Notes: a model not told the origin generated them from the sequence alone. A stretch of DNA of 64,000 nucleotides from Pseudomonadota bacterium (GCA_018241525.1 JAFEDR010000009.1:620001-684000), one strand, 5' to 3'; shown: positions 1 through 8,857, counted from the first letter of the stretch. A program made the numbers and translations.

Positions 1-196
1 CGACGATCTCTGAATGCGCGTGCTGCGAGATCTGGCGGATCAGCGTCTGCCGGTAGGCGTCCGGCATCCAGTCCTTCGGTTCGATCTTCTCCTCCGCGTC
101 GATGCGCGCCTGGAATGCGCGCAGCCGCGCCTCATCCTCGGTGGCTTCCGCTGCCACCGGCCGGCCGGTCTGCTCGTTGAGACCCTGCGTGTACAT
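1..196 (-). CDS. paaA: PaaA, 1,2-phenylacetyl-CoA epoxidase catalytic subunit (5' part only)
   Basis: The reading frame starts at an ATG and runs off the left edge of the window, leaving about 65 N-terminal residues. They include [17 protein letters not shown] followed by HAHSEI, which closely match the conserved N-terminus of PaaA. PaaA is the di-iron oxygenase subunit of the PaaABCDE complex that epoxidises the ring of phenylacetyl-CoA. The gene faces paaX across a short gap, the usual arrangement for a paa operon and its repressor. The remaining paaBCDE genes should lie to the left, outside the window. Confidence 0.9.
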   Translation of the reverse strand, partial: MYTQGLNEQTGRPVAAEATEDEARLRAFQARIDAEEKIEPKDWMPDAYRQTLIRQISQHAHSEIV

Positions 197-229
197 CGGG
201 CACCCCGCCGCATCCAGGAGCGTCCGAAG

Positions 230-258
230 ATTCTGACACGTACTAATGCGGCTGACAA
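230..258 (-). promoter_or_regulatory. Candidate paaA promoter in the paaA-paaX gap
   Basis: Read on the minus strand, TTGTCA (258-253) and CAGAAT (235-230) are separated by 17 bases, a plausible sigma-70 pair upstream of paaA. An inverted repeat TGACAC (234-239) / GTGTCA (267-272) flanks it and would be a reasonable PaaX operator. The assignment rests on pattern only. Confidence 0.35.
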
Positions 259-274
259 TCATTTCTGTGTCACA

Positions 275-1222
275 ATGGAGGCCCGCCTTTTGCTGCACCA
301 CCGCATGCGCGAGCCTTCGAACCCCGCTGCCGGCCTGATCGCGCGATTCCGTCGACAGCGGCCGCTGCGGGCGGGCTCGCTGATCGTGACCATCTTCGGC
401 GACTCGATCGCGCCGCGCGGCGGCGCGATCACGCTCGGCTCGCTGATCCCGCTGCTGGGTCCGTTCGGGGTCACCGAGCGCCTGGTGCGCACGTCGGTGG
501 GGCGACTGGCACAGGACGGCTGGCTGACGGCCGAACGCGCGGGTCGCCTCAGCGAGTACCACCTGGCGGACGAGGGACGGCAGCGGTTCGCGGACGCGAC
601 CCGACGCATCTACGCCGGACCGCGCAGCGACTGGTCCGGGCAATGGACGCTGGTGCGCCTCGCCGGGGTCGACGGTGGCCGGCGGCGCGCGGTACGGGAC
701 GCGCTTCGCTGGGAGGGATTCGGCGAACTCGAACCCGGCTGGCTGGTGCACCCTACGCTGACGCCCGGCGAGGCTCGCACCCTGCTGGAGTCGGCCGGCC
801 TCGGCGATCAGGCACTGATCCTCGCCTCGCGCGCACCCGAGTCCGCCACCGACGCACGGCTGGTGGCGGACGGCTGGGACCTGCGCGAGCTGGCCGCGCG
901 CTACGACCGATTCCTGCGCGACTTCGCGCCGCTCGCAACCTGGCTGCGCGCGGCGCCCTCGCCCGCGGATGCCTTCATCGTCAGGACCCTACTCGTGCAC
1001 GAGTACCGCAAGATTCACCTGCGCGACCCGCTGCTGCCGCCCGCGCTCGAGCCGTCCGACTGGCCCGGATCGGCCGCCTATGAACTCTGCCGGACGATCT
1101 ACGAGCGCGTGCTGCCCGCTGCGGAGGCGCACCTGACCCGGGTGGCGGCGAGGCTCGCCGGCCCGCTGCCGGCACCCGATGCCGCGCTGTTCCGGCGCTT
1201 CGGCGGCCTGCGACGCGCCTGA
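275..1222 (+). CDS. paaX: PaaX-family transcriptional repressor of phenylacetate degradation
   Basis: PaaX is a GntR-like winged-helix repressor of paa genes that is released by phenylacetyl-CoA. The N-terminal third has the family hallmark GDSIAPRGG followed by a winged helix ([15 protein letters not shown]), then the PaaX central and C-terminal domains ([13 protein letters not shown]). The open frame extends back to base 14, but that stretch is antisense to paaA, so the start is placed at the ATG at 275. An ATG at 305 is nearly as good. The length of about 315 residues is normal for the family. The divergent paaA supports the function. Confidence 0.88.
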   Translation: MEARLLLHHRMREPSNPAAGLIARFRRQRPLRAGSLIVTIFGDSIAPRGGAITLGSLIPLLGPFGVTERLVRTSVGRLAQDGWLTAERAGRLSEYHLADEGRQRFADATRRIYAGPRSDWSGQWTLVRLAGVDGGRRRAVRDALRWEGFGELEPGWLVHPTLTPGEARTLLESAGLGDQALILASRAPESATDARLVADGWDLRELAARYDRFLRDFAPLATWLRAAPSPADAFIVRTLLVHEYRKIHLRDPLLPPALEPSDWPGSAAYELCRTIYERVLPAAEAHLTRVAARLAGPLPAPDAALFRRFGGLRRA

Positions 1223-1308
1223 GCGGCTTGCCGGCCCCGTACGCGGTACCGTAGATTCGTCGCGGACGCTCGGGCAACGCGATGCGTCGTTCCGCGGCCG
1301 GAGATCCG

Positions 1309-2589
1309 ATGGCCACGACTGCAGCCGCAGCGCCGGGTGCGCCGGCGTCCTTTCCCGACGCCGCCGCAAGCGATCCCGCCGCACTGGGCTGGCGATGCGG
1401 CAGCCCGCCGCCGCCAGAGCGACGGATCCGCTTCGAGGACGGCGACCACCTGCGCTTCCCGCAATGGCGATGGAGCTTCAGCCACTGGCGCGAGCTGGTC
1501 CCGACCGTCGAGGTGGCGCGCGATGCGGCGCGCACGAGTCCCCTGCCGCGCGACGAGCAGCCCGACCTCGATGCGATCCGCTTCGAGCCACTCGGCGGCG
1601 GCGCACCGGTCACGTGGTCGGCGTCGCTCGCGGCCAATTACACCGACGGCATCGTCGTACTGCACCGCGGCCGCCTCATCTACGAGCGCTATTTCGGCGC
1701 GCTCGCCGCAGACGGTCCGCACATCGCATTCTCCGTCACGAAGTCGTTCTTCGGAACGCTCGCCGAGGCCCTGATCCACGCCGGCCAGCTCGACCCATCA
1801 GCGCCGGTAGGCACGCTGGTGCCGGAGCTCGCCGCGAGCGCGTTCGGCGCCGCGACGGTGTCGCAGGTGCTCGACATGACGACGGCGCTCGACTACTCGG
1901 AGGTCTACGACGATCCCGCCTCAGGCTTCTGGGACTACGCGCGAGCGACGGGGCTGCAGCCACGCGATGCCGGCGCGGCGGCCGCTCGCACCACTTATGA
2001 GTTCCTGGCGCGCCTGCGCGCGCTCGGCCCGCACGGGCGAGCCTTCGCCTATCGCTCGGTGAACACCGACGTGATCGGCTGGCTGATGTCGCGGGCGGCC
2101 GGTGTGCCGCTCGCCGAGCTGCTGCGCGACCGGCTGTGGGCGCCGCTCGGCCCCGAGGGTGACGCGTACCTGCAGGTCGACGCGGACGGCATCCCGCTCG
2201 TCGCGGTCGGGCTCAACGCGCGGTTGCGGGACCTCGCGCGCTTCGGCGAGATGCTGCGCCTCGAGGGCACGCTCGACGGCCGGCGCGTGCTGCCAGCGGC
2301 GGTGATCGCCACGATCCGGGAGGGCGGCAGCCGCGAGGCGTTCGCCGGCGCGGGCTACGCCACGCTGCCCGGCTGGAGCTACCGGCGACAGTGGTGGGTC
2401 TCGCACGATGCACACGGCAGCTTCATGGGACGCGGCATACACGGGCAGGCGCTGTACGTCGATCCGCGCGCCGAGATGGTGATCGCGCGCTTCGCGTCGC
2501 ACCCGCTCGCGAGCAACGTCCATCTCGACCCGCTGTCGCTGCCGGCCTACGGCGCGGTGGCGCGCCACCTGATCGCGCACCGCCCCTAG
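1309..2589 (+). CDS. Serine hydrolase, beta-lactamase class C / 6-aminohexanoate-dimer hydrolase-like
   Basis: The protein has about 426 residues with the SxxK catalytic motif (SVTK, near residue 142) and a Tyr-containing YRSVN motif near residue 248, as in penicillin-binding-protein-fold esterases and NylB-type hydrolases. The third motif is HGQ in place of KTG. No signal peptide is obvious, so it is probably a cytoplasmic esterase or amidase, not a penicillinase. GGAGA six bases upstream favours the ATG at 1309 over an earlier ATG at 1282. Its stop overlaps the stop of the convergent E2 gene within CTAG. The substrate cannot be inferred. Confidence 0.8.
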   Translation: MATTAAAAPGAPASFPDAAASDPAALGWRCGSPPPPERRIRFEDGDHLRFPQWRWSFSHWRELVPTVEVARDAARTSPLPRDEQPDLDAIRFEPLGGGAPVTWSASLAANYTDGIVVLHRGRLIYERYFGALAADGPHIAFSVTKSFFGTLAEALIHAGQLDPSAPVGTLVPELAASAFGAATVSQVLDMTTALDYSEVYDDPASGFWDYARATGLQPRDAGAAAARTTYEFLARLRALGPHGRAFAYRSVNTDVIGWLMSRAAGVPLAELLRDRLWAPLGPEGDAYLQVDADGIPLVAVGLNARLRDLARFGEMLRLEGTLDGRRVLPAAVIATIREGGSREAFAGAGYATLPGWSYRRQWWVSHDAHGSFMGRGIHGQALYVDPRAEMVIARFASHPLASNVHLDPLSLPAYGAVARHLIAHRP

Positions 2590-3788
2590 CCGGCGCGCCG
2601 CCCCCACACGTCCAGCTCCGCGACCAGCGTCGCCAGGAACCGGTTCGCGCGCTCGCCGTCCATCACGCGATGGTCAAGCGTCAGCGACACGTAGCACCGT
2701 GGCCGAATCGCGATCGATTCTTCACCGTCGCGCTCGACGACCACGACGCGCTTCTCGAGCTTTCCGACTCCCAGGATCGCCGACTGCGGCTGGTTGATCA
2801 CGATCGGTGTCGCGACGAGGCTGCCGCTGACGCCGTGGTTGGAGATCGTGAACGTACCACCGCGCACGTCCGCCGGCGTGAGCCGGTCGGCCCGCGCTCG
2901 CGCGGTGAGGTCGGCGAGTCGCTCCGCGATGCCGAACAGGTCGAGGGCGGCGACATCACGCACCACCGGCACGATCAGACCGCGTTCGCCGAGCGCGATC
3001 GCGACGCCGACGTCGAGCTGCTCGTGCAGCTCCAGCGCGTCGTCGGTCCAGCGGGCATTGGCCTCCGGAACCGCGCGCATCGCCGCGACGCAGGCGGCGA
3101 TGAAGTACGCGGTCAGGGTGAGCGGCGCACCGCGGCGCTCGAACTCCGCGCGGTGCTTTGCCCGGTGCGCGAGCACGCCGGCGAGATCGGCCTCGAACAC
3201 CGTCGTGACGTGCGGCGCGGTGTGCAGCAGGCTCTCGACCATGCGCTCGGCGATGCGGCGCCGCATCGCCGTGTGCGGCACGCGGCGGGTCCCGACGTCG
3301 GTGGCCGGCGTCGCGGCGGGGACCGTCGTCTCCGGCCGACGCGCGAGGTGGCGCACGATGTCGTTGGCGGTGATGCGCCCGCCGACTCCGCTGCCGGCGA
3401 GTTCGGCCGGGTCCAGCCGGTGCTCCGCCAGCAGGCGGCGCACGGCCGGGCTCAGGCCGCGAGCGCGGGCGGCCGGCGCAGGCGTCGCAGCGGCGCGTGC
3501 CGCGGCCTGCGCCGGGCGGGCGGCACCGGCGGCTTCATCGTCGACCGCGCGCTCGATGCGGCCGAGCAGCTCGCGGGCCGCCACCGGTTCCTGCTCGTGC
3601 TTCGCGATCTCGCGTAGCACGCCGGCCACCGGCGCGGCGACCTCCACCGTGACCTTGTCGGTCTCGAGCTCGAGCAGCGGCTCGTCGACGGCGACCGGCT
3701 CGCCGATGCGCTTCAGCCAGCGCAGCACCTGCGAACGTGTGCCCTCGGCGTGCTCGAGCGGCGCACAGACATCGGTCAGCGTCGCCAC
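2586..3788 (-). CDS. Dihydrolipoyllysine acyltransferase (E2) of an alpha-keto-acid dehydrogenase
   Basis: E2 transfers the acyl group from E1 to CoA through a swinging lipoyl arm. In order, the 400-residue protein has one lipoyl domain (lipoylated Lys in ETDKVTVEV), an Ala/Pro-rich linker, a peripheral-subunit-binding domain (LSPAVRRLLAEH, GGRITANDI) and a catalytic domain with the active-site motif LDHRVMDG near the C-terminus. The start is a GTG three bases after the E1 stop, so the pair is cotranscribed and probably coupled. A branched-chain keto acid substrate fits the Lrp-type neighbour, but acetoin or pyruvate cannot be excluded. No E3 gene is present here. Confidence 0.88.
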   Translation of the reverse strand: MATLTDVCAPLEHAEGTRSQVLRWLKRIGEPVAVDEPLLELETDKVTVEVAAPVAGVLREIAKHEQEPVAARELLGRIERAVDDEAAGAARPAQAAARAAATPAPAARARGLSPAVRRLLAEHRLDPAELAGSGVGGRITANDIVRHLARRPETTVPAATPATDVGTRRVPHTAMRRRIAERMVESLLHTAPHVTTVFEADLAGVLAHRAKHRAEFERRGAPLTLTAYFIAACVAAMRAVPEANARWTDDALELHEQLDVGVAIALGERGLIVPVVRDVAALDLFGIAERLADLTARARADRLTPADVRGGTFTISNHGVSGSLVATPIVINQPQSAILGVGKLEKRVVVVERDGEESIAIRPRCYVSLTLDHRVMDGERANRFLATLVAELDVWGRRAG

Positions 3789-3790
3789 GC

Positions 3791-5890
3791 CTAGATCGCC
3801 ACCAGCTCGCGCATCGCTGTCGCAAGGCGCGCGACGCCGGGGACGACGGCGTCGAGCAGTGCCGGCGTGTGTGGGCTCGGCACGTCGGGCATCGTCTCGC
3901 GCCCGATCGGCGCGTCGAGATCGAAGAAGGCCTCCTTGGCGAGCACGGCGGCGATTTCGGCACCGAAGCCGGCGGTGCCGTGGTCCTCGTGCACGATCAG
4001 GCAGCGCCGGGTCTTGCGCACGGAGGCGAGCACCGCCTCGCGGTCCCACGGCGCGAGCGTGCGCAGGTCGAGCAGTTCGGCGTCCACGCCGGACTCTGCG
4101 ATCGCCAGCTCGCAGCGCTCGACCATCGCGCCCCAGCTGACGATGGTCAGCGCCTCGCCGTCGCGCAGCCGACGCGCCTGGCCGAACGGCACGACGAAGT
4201 CGTCGCCCGGGTACGGGCGCCGCGCCCAGGCCGCGTCGAGCATGGCGCGATGCTCGAAGAAGATCACCGGGTCGTTGCCGCGCAGAGCGGTCCGCAGCAG
4301 CCCGACGGCGTCCTCGGCATTCGACGGCATCACCACCCGCCAGCCAGGCGCGTGCACGAACTGCACCTCGTTCGACTGGCTGTGCCACGGGTCGCCGCAC
4401 TTGAAGAAGCCGCCCGGCATGCGCACGACCATCGGCGCGGCAAAGCGGTTGGCGGTCCGCCAGCGCATCGTGCCGCAGTCGTTCAGCTGCTCGGCCGCCG
4501 GATCGGCGTACTTGCGGAACTGGATTTCCGGGACCGGCATCAGGCCAGCGAGCGCCATGCCGACGGCGCGACCGATGATGCCCTCCTCCGACAGGCTCGT
4601 GTCGAAGACGCGCTCGATGCCGAACTTGTCCTGCAGGCCGAGCGTCGCGGCATGCACGCCGCCCTTGCGGCCGACGTCCTCGCCGAACACGAGCACGCGC
4701 GGATTGCCTGCCAGCTCGTGCTCGAGCGTGCGGCGGATCGCGGTCAGCATGTTGATCCGCGGTCCCTCGGGCTTCGGCACCGGGACGCCGGCCGCCGGTT
4801 CGATGCCGTCGGCGCGCAGGCCGCCCTGGCGCTGGAGCAGTGGCACGCCGCGGTCGTCGTGCTCGGTGAAGGCGAAGCGGGTGGCGGCGGCGACGTCGGG
4901 CCCCGGGCGACGGGCGACGCGCTCGTAGGCGGCCTCGACCTCGGCGTGCGCCTCGGCCACGAGCTGCTGCCACTCCGGGGCGGTCAGCCGGGCGGGCACC
5001 AGCCACTCCTGCAGCGCGCGCAGCGGATCGCGAGCCCGCTCGTGCGCAATCTCCTCGGCCGTCTTGTAGGTCTGCGTGTCCTGGCCCGAGTGACCGGAGA
5101 GCCGCGGCACGGTCAGGCGCAGGAACACGGGACTGCGGCGACGGCGGACGGCGCCGACTGCCTCGGCGATCAGGCCCGCCGCGGTCACGGGATCGGCGCC
5201 ATCGCCGTCGAGGACCGTCAGCCCCCGGAACGAGGCGAGGTTGGCGGCGATGTTCCCGCCAGGCGTCTGCAGATCCGAGCGTACCGAGATGCCGAAGCCG
5301 TTGTCCTCGATGAAGAAGAGCAGTGGCAGCTGCTGGGTGGTGGCGACGTTGAGTGCCGCCCAGAAGCCGTTGGTCGCCGTCGAGGCCTCGCCGCCGTGCG
5401 CGACCGCGATGCTCTCGGCCGCCGCCCGGTCGCCGAGCGTGCGGGCGCGGTACTCGAGCGCCTGGGCCCAGCCCACCGCCGGCGTGTACTGGGCGCCGAC
5501 GCCGCCGCAGGCCGGCAGTACGCACGGCCCATCGAGACGCGGCAGGTTAAAGACGACACCGATGTCACGGCCCTCGCTCATGCTGCCCGTCCGCATCATG
5601 GTCGAGGCAAGGGCGTCGTCGAGCGCGAGTCCGAGTGTCAGCGCGAGCGGCCGGGAGCGGTAGTACGCGCCGACGGCATCGCGCGGCCCGGTCAGGAACT
5701 GCCCGAGCAGGACCTGTGTGACGTCGTGGCCGCGCGCCGTGAACTGGTAGAGCACCTCACGCTGCGGCAGCAGGCGGCTCTCCTCGAGATCATCGAGGGC
5801 GCGCGAGCGCAGCACCAGCCCGAGCACGCGTCGCCAGTCGACGGCGGCCGTGCCCGCCGGTCGGCTCATCGACGAAGGAATTGCGTTCAT
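3791..5890 (-). CDS. Alpha-keto-acid dehydrogenase E1, fused alpha and beta subunits
   Basis: This 699-residue protein joins an E1-alpha-like thiamine-diphosphate domain (roughly 20-340, with HGGEAS and FFIEDNGFGIS) to an E1-beta/transketolase-like domain (roughly 370-699, with VLVFGEDVG, FRKYADPA and LIVHEDHGTAG). It decarboxylates a 2-oxo acid and acylates the lipoyl group of E2. The ATG at 5890 has GGGAGAG about ten bases upstream; a Met at 5869 is an alternative. The fused layout, with E2 directly downstream and an Lrp regulator upstream, resembles branched-chain keto-acid dehydrogenase loci. Substrate identity is inferred. Confidence 0.87.
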   Translation of the reverse strand: MNAIPSSMSRPAGTAAVDWRRVLGLVLRSRALDDLEESRLLPQREVLYQFTARGHDVTQVLLGQFLTGPRDAVGAYYRSRPLALTLGLALDDALASTMMRTGSMSEGRDIGVVFNLPRLDGPCVLPACGGVGAQYTPAVGWAQALEYRARTLGDRAAAESIAVAHGGEASTATNGFWAALNVATTQQLPLLFFIEDNGFGISVRSDLQTPGGNIAANLASFRGLTVLDGDGADPVTAAGLIAEAVGAVRRRRSPVFLRLTVPRLSGHSGQDTQTYKTAEEIAHERARDPLRALQEWLVPARLTAPEWQQLVAEAHAEVEAAYERVARRPGPDVAAATRFAFTEHDDRGVPLLQRQGGLRADGIEPAAGVPVPKPEGPRINMLTAIRRTLEHELAGNPRVLVFGEDVGRKGGVHAATLGLQDKFGIERVFDTSLSEEGIIGRAVGMALAGLMPVPEIQFRKYADPAAEQLNDCGTMRWRTANRFAAPMVVRMPGGFFKCGDPWHSQSNEVQFVHAPGWRVVMPSNAEDAVGLLRTALRGNDPVIFFEHRAMLDAAWARRPYPGDDFVVPFGQARRLRDGEALTIVSWGAMVERCELAIAESGVDAELLDLRTLAPWDREAVLASVRKTRRCLIVHEDHGTAGFGAEIAAVLAKEAFFDLDAPIGRETMPDVPSPHTPALLDAVVPGVARLATAMRELVAI

Positions 5891-5955
5891 CGCTCGAGGC
5901 TCTCCCGGGCGCCGGCCTGGGCGCTCGGGTGATCGTAGGCGCACGACGGGAGCGT

Positions 5956-5996
5956 CTTTAGCTAAAGAGAGCTTATCATTTGCCGAATTTTAGCTA
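5956..5996. promoter_or_regulatory. Operator-like repeats between E1 and the lrp-type gene
   Basis: CTTTAGCTAAAG (5956-5967) is a perfect 12-base palindrome, and its TTTAGCTA core recurs at 5989-5996, 32 bases (about three helical turns) away. The region is AT-rich in a GC-rich context. This fits cooperative binding by the divergent Lrp-family regulator. Confidence 0.5.
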
Positions 5997-6000
5997 TAAT
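5973..6000 (+). promoter_or_regulatory. Sigma-70-like promoter for the Lrp-type gene
   Basis: TTATCA and a perfect TATAAT are separated by 16 bases, and the TATAAT ends 37 bases before the regulator's ATG. The second TTTAGCTA repeat overlaps the -10 box, which suggests autoregulation. Confidence 0.55.
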
Positions 6001-6037
6001 CACTAATATCTATAGGTATCAGTGCGCTTTTCACCTC

Positions 6038-6508
6038 ATGGAAATCGACGCAATCGACGTGAAGCTGCTTGCCGAGCTCCAGCAGGATGGCCGGCTGCCG
6101 GTCGTCGAGCTCGCGCAGCGCGTCGGACTGTCCGCGACGCCCTGCGCCCGTCGCATCCACCAGCTCGAGGCGGCGGGAATCATCCAGGGCTACGCCGCCG
6201 CCATTGATCCGGCGCTACTCGGGCTCAAGGTGCGCGCGTTCGTGCAGGTCAAGCTCGAGCGCCACACCGACGAGAACGTCGCGCGCTTCCGCAGCGCGCT
6301 CGATGCGATCGAGGAAGTGGTCAGCTGCTTCGCGACGACCGGCGAGCACGACTTCCTGCTGCAGGTGCTGGTCCCGGACCTCGAGTCGCTGAGTGACGTC
6401 GTGCTGAAGCGGCTGCTGCGCATCGACTGCGTGCGCGACGTGCAGTCGAGCCTCGCGCTCGAGACCATGAAGCGCTCGACGCGCGTCCCGCTCGGCCACC
6501 TGCGCTGA
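6038..6508 (+). CDS. Lrp/AsnC-family transcriptional regulator (BkdR-like position)
   Basis: The 156-residue protein has an N-terminal winged helix (DAIDVKLLAELQQDGRLP, then LSATPCARRIHQLEAAGII) and a C-terminal RAM/AsnC ligand-binding domain (residues about 65-145, with TGEHDFLLQV). Such proteins sense amino acids. It faces the E1-E2 operon across a 147-base gap that contains repeated operator-like sites, as BkdR does for the bkd operon in pseudomonads. Regulation of that operon is inferred. Confidence 0.88.
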   Translation: MEIDAIDVKLLAELQQDGRLPVVELAQRVGLSATPCARRIHQLEAAGIIQGYAAAIDPALLGLKVRAFVQVKLERHTDENVARFRSALDAIEEVVSCFATTGEHDFLLQVLVPDLESLSDVVLKRLLRIDCVRDVQSSLALETMKRSTRVPLGHLR

Positions 6509-6523
6509 AGGCGTGCGGGCCGG

Positions 6524-6880
6524 TCAGTCGGCGAAATCCTCCGCGGCGAGTGCCAGCGGCCTCCCGTGCGGCGTCCTTGCGCAGGCGTGCTCCCAGGCTC
6601 GCCGGTAGCTCTCGAGCTCGCCCGACACGGCCGTGCCCTTGGCCTCGACCAGGCGCTCGAGCGCGGCAAGCCAGTGGTGGTAATAGGTGTCGCCGCGGTC
6701 CTCGTCGCCGCCGGCGCGCGCCGCCTCGATCTGCGCGGCGAGCGTCGCCGCCCACTCCGGCCAGCTGAACACGCCGCGCTCGTGCAGCAGCAGCGCGAGA
6801 GCGAAGGCGTGCGCTTCCCACGGAGCCGCAAACACCGGCCCGTCGCCGTCCCCCGTGCCCGCGAGGATGCCATCGCTCAC
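6524..6880 (-). CDS. Nitrile hydratase accessory (activator/metallochaperone) protein
   Basis: This 118-residue protein matches the P14K/NHase-activator family, which is needed for cobalt insertion and maturation of nitrile hydratase. The landmarks are FAAPWEAHAFALALLLHERG, FSWPEW and YYHHWLAALERL. It resembles the N-terminal part of the beta subunit, as the family does. The GTG start overlaps the TGA of the beta-subunit gene (GTGA), so it is the last gene of an alpha-beta-activator operon. Confidence 0.9.
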   Translation of the reverse strand: MSDGILAGTGDGDGPVFAAPWEAHAFALALLLHERGVFSWPEWAATLAAQIEAARAGGDEDRGDTYYHHWLAALERLVEAKGTAVSGELESYRRAWEHACARTPHGRPLALAAEDFAD

Positions 6881-7536
6881 GCCGGCTCCAGGTAGGGTTC
6901 CCAGGCGTCGATCGAGACGCGGTCGCGGGCGTCGGCCTGCTCGCCCCAGAGATCGCGCGCCGAGAGAACGACGGTGTAGAGCCACTGCGGCTGCTCGCCA
7001 AGCCCGTGCGCGTGGCGATCCGCGAACACGTGTGCACCGTGCGCGCGCTCGATGATGCCGCAGTGGCCGCGGGCGTACGCCGGCAGGCGCGTGTGGTGCG
7101 CGGCGGGCTCGCGTTGCAGCCGCACGCGGTGGCCGACCGCGAAGCGCGCAGGCGTCAGCGCCGCGCGCCCGGTCGGTGCGCCTCGCGCCAGTACGGCGGC
7201 GACGTCGGCCGCACGAAGCACGCGCGCGAGCGATCGGGGCGGCTCGTGCAGCTCGCCGCTCGCGAGCTCGCGCTCGGTGACGAGCCCGCGCTCCAGCAGC
7301 AGGCGCTCGAGACCCCCGAGCCAGCGACCGTAGTAGCCAAGCGTCGCGTAGTCGGGCAGCGTCTCGCGCGTCGCCCGCGACTGGTCAAGGTTCCAGCTGC
7401 CGGTCGCGCCCATCGCGAGCGTCAGCGCGTGCACGCGCTGCTCCCAGCGGCCGTGGAACGGCGTGCCCTCCGGCTCCGGCACGACCCGATCCGTGACCGG
7501 CGCGCCGCCGATGTCGGCGTGCGAGCGGTAACTCAT
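6877..7536 (-). CDS. nthB: Nitrile hydratase beta subunit
   Basis: The 219-residue protein has the family N-terminus (HADIGG, then [18 protein letters not shown]), a central [13 protein letters not shown] and the C-terminal SH3-like barrel ([31 protein letters not shown]). With the alpha subunit it forms the heterodimer that hydrates nitriles to amides. Its ATG overlaps the TGA of the alpha gene (ATGA), which implies translational coupling and balanced production of the two subunits. Confidence 0.93.
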   Translation of the reverse strand: MSYRSHADIGGAPVTDRVVPEPEGTPFHGRWEQRVHALTLAMGATGSWNLDQSRATRETLPDYATLGYYGRWLGGLERLLLERGLVTERELASGELHEPPRSLARVLRAADVAAVLARGAPTGRAALTPARFAVGHRVRLQREPAAHHTRLPAYARGHCGIIERAHGAHVFADRHAHGLGEQPQWLYTVVLSARDLWGEQADARDRVSIDAWEPYLEPA

Positions 7537-8192
7537 GCGGCGGGCGCCGGAGCGACGATGACCGCGGTGCCGATCATCGCGTCGCGACTGACGAGGGCGG
7601 CGAGCGCGTCCTCGTCGAGCGTCTCGGTCCCGGCCGGTCGCTGCGGGATGACGAGGTAGCGCACCTCGGCAGTCGAGTCCCAGACGCGGATCTCGGTCTG
7701 CGGCGGCAGGACGAGGCCAAAGTCCGCCAGCACGCCACGCGGGTCGCGGACGGCACGTGCACGGTACGGCGTGCTCTTGTACCAGGCGGGCGGCAGGCCC
7801 AGCACCGACCAGGGGTAGCAGCTGCACAGCGTGCACACGACGAGGTTGTGGACGGTGGCGGTGTTCTCGACGGCGACCATGTGCTCGCCCTGCCGTCCAC
7901 CGTAGCCGAGCGAGGCGATCGCCGCCGTCGCGTCCTCGCGGAGCCGACGCCGGAAGTCGGGATCGGTCCACGCGCGTGCGACCACGCGCGCGCCGTTGCG
8001 GGGCCCCACCCGCGTCTGATACGTGTCGATCAGCTCGTCGAGGGCCGCCGGATCCACGTAGCCCTTGGCCACCAGCAGCGACTCGAGCGCGCGGACGCGC
8101 AGGTCAGCCTCGGCGAGCGGACTGCCGGAGTCGTCGGGACCATGGTCATGATCATGGTCGTGGTCGTGGTGATCGCCGTGGTGGCCGCCCAT
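7533..8192 (-). CDS. nthA: Nitrile hydratase alpha subunit, cobalt type
   Basis: This 219-residue catalytic subunit carries the metal claw CTLCSC (Cys120, Cys123, Ser124, Cys125). Thr after the first Cys is the cobalt-type signature, whereas iron enzymes have Ser. The downstream [13 protein letters not shown] and the [11 protein letters not shown] block are typical. The N-terminus (residues 4-18) is a run of alternating His and Asp, which could bind metal. No amidase or aldoxime dehydratase gene is adjacent. It is the first gene of the operon and faces the DUF4440 gene. Confidence 0.94.
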   Translation of the reverse strand: MGGHHGDHHDHDHDHDHGPDDSGSPLAEADLRVRALESLLVAKGYVDPAALDELIDTYQTRVGPRNGARVVARAWTDPDFRRRLREDATAAIASLGYGGRQGEHMVAVENTATVHNLVVCTLCSCYPWSVLGLPPAWYKSTPYRARAVRDPRGVLADFGLVLPPQTEIRVWDSTAEVRYLVIPQRPAGTETLDEDALAALVSRDAMIGTAVIVAPAPAA

Positions 8193-8213
8193 GCCGGGAT
8201 ACTACGTCCCGGC
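8193..8213 (-). promoter_or_regulatory. Hairpin abutting the nitrile hydratase alpha start codon
   Basis: GCCGGGA (8193-8199) and TCCCGGC (8207-8213) form a seven-pair stem with a seven-base loop directly against the ATG at 8192. In the mRNA this would occupy the ribosome-binding region, and no other clear Shine-Dalgarno sequence is seen. A role in translation control is possible but untested. Confidence 0.35.
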
Positions 8214-8350
8214 GCCGGCCGGACGGAACCCGGGGGCCGGTATCGGCCTGTCGTTGTCAGCGCGCGCGGCGGCCTCTATCGTGCCGGGGCCCGGTGGTCA
8301 TCGGGCCTCTATCCCGGTCATGTTGCGCCGCGGCGCAGGAAGGAACCTCG

Positions 8351-8857
8351 ATGCGATTCATCTCGGTGGCCGTCGCCCTTGGCTTGGTGGCGCTCGGAGC
8401 GTGGGCCGCGCATCCGGCGGATGCCCCGCGCGCATTGCTCGGCGCCGACGCCGCGCGCGCGCAGGCGATGGTCGCGGGCGACCTCGCGGTCCTCGATCGC
8501 GCGCTCGGCGATGACCTGAGCTACGGGCATTCGAATGGCGTGCTGGAGGACAAGGGCGCCCTGCTCGAGTCGATCCGCTCCGGCGCACGGCGCTACCGCT
8601 CGCTGACGCCGCGGGAAGCGTCTGCGCGCCTCTACGGAGACACGGGCATCGTCGTCGCGCTCGCCGACGCGGAGGTCGACGCGCAGGGCCAGTCCCGTGC
8701 ACTCGTGCTGCGCTACACGGCCACCTACGTCCGCCGCCAGGAGCGGTGGGTGCTGGTCGCGTACCAGTCAACGACGGTGCCCGCGACGGTGCCCGCGCCG
8801 GTGCCCGCCCCGACGCCGAACCCGAGCCGGCCCGCCAGCCACGAGGCGCAGCCGTGA
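8351..8857 (+). CDS. Secreted NTF2-like protein, DUF4440 family
   Basis: The 168-residue protein has a signal peptide (hydrophobic residues 4-20, Ala-rich cleavage region) followed by a DUF4440/SnoaL-like cone fold (LAVLDRALGDDLSYGHSNG, then LRYTATYVRRQERWVLVAYQST). A Pro/Ala-rich tail of PAPVPAP repeats ends the protein. AGGAAGGA lies seven bases upstream of the ATG. Its stop overlaps the GTG of the peptidase gene, so the two are cotranscribed. The molecular function is unknown. Confidence 0.75.
   Translation: MRFISVAVALGLVALGAWAAHPADAPRALLGADAARAQAMVAGDLAVLDRALGDDLSYGHSNGVLEDKGALLESIRSGARRYRSLTPREASARLYGDTGIVVALADAEVDAQGQSRALVLRYTATYVRRQERWVLVAYQSTTVPATVPAPVPAPTPNPSRPASHEAQP

Noticed and set aside
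2586..5525. A very long minus-strand open frame spanning E2 and most of E1 in another frame
   Set aside because: Only its 3' part (from the GTG at 3788) is E2. The rest is an out-of-frame shadow of E1 with low-complexity Arg/Ala composition, typical of GC-rich DNA.
3737..5932. 731-codon plus-strand open frame opposite E1
   Set aside because: It is antisense to a well-supported E1 gene and shows no domain; it arises from high GC content.
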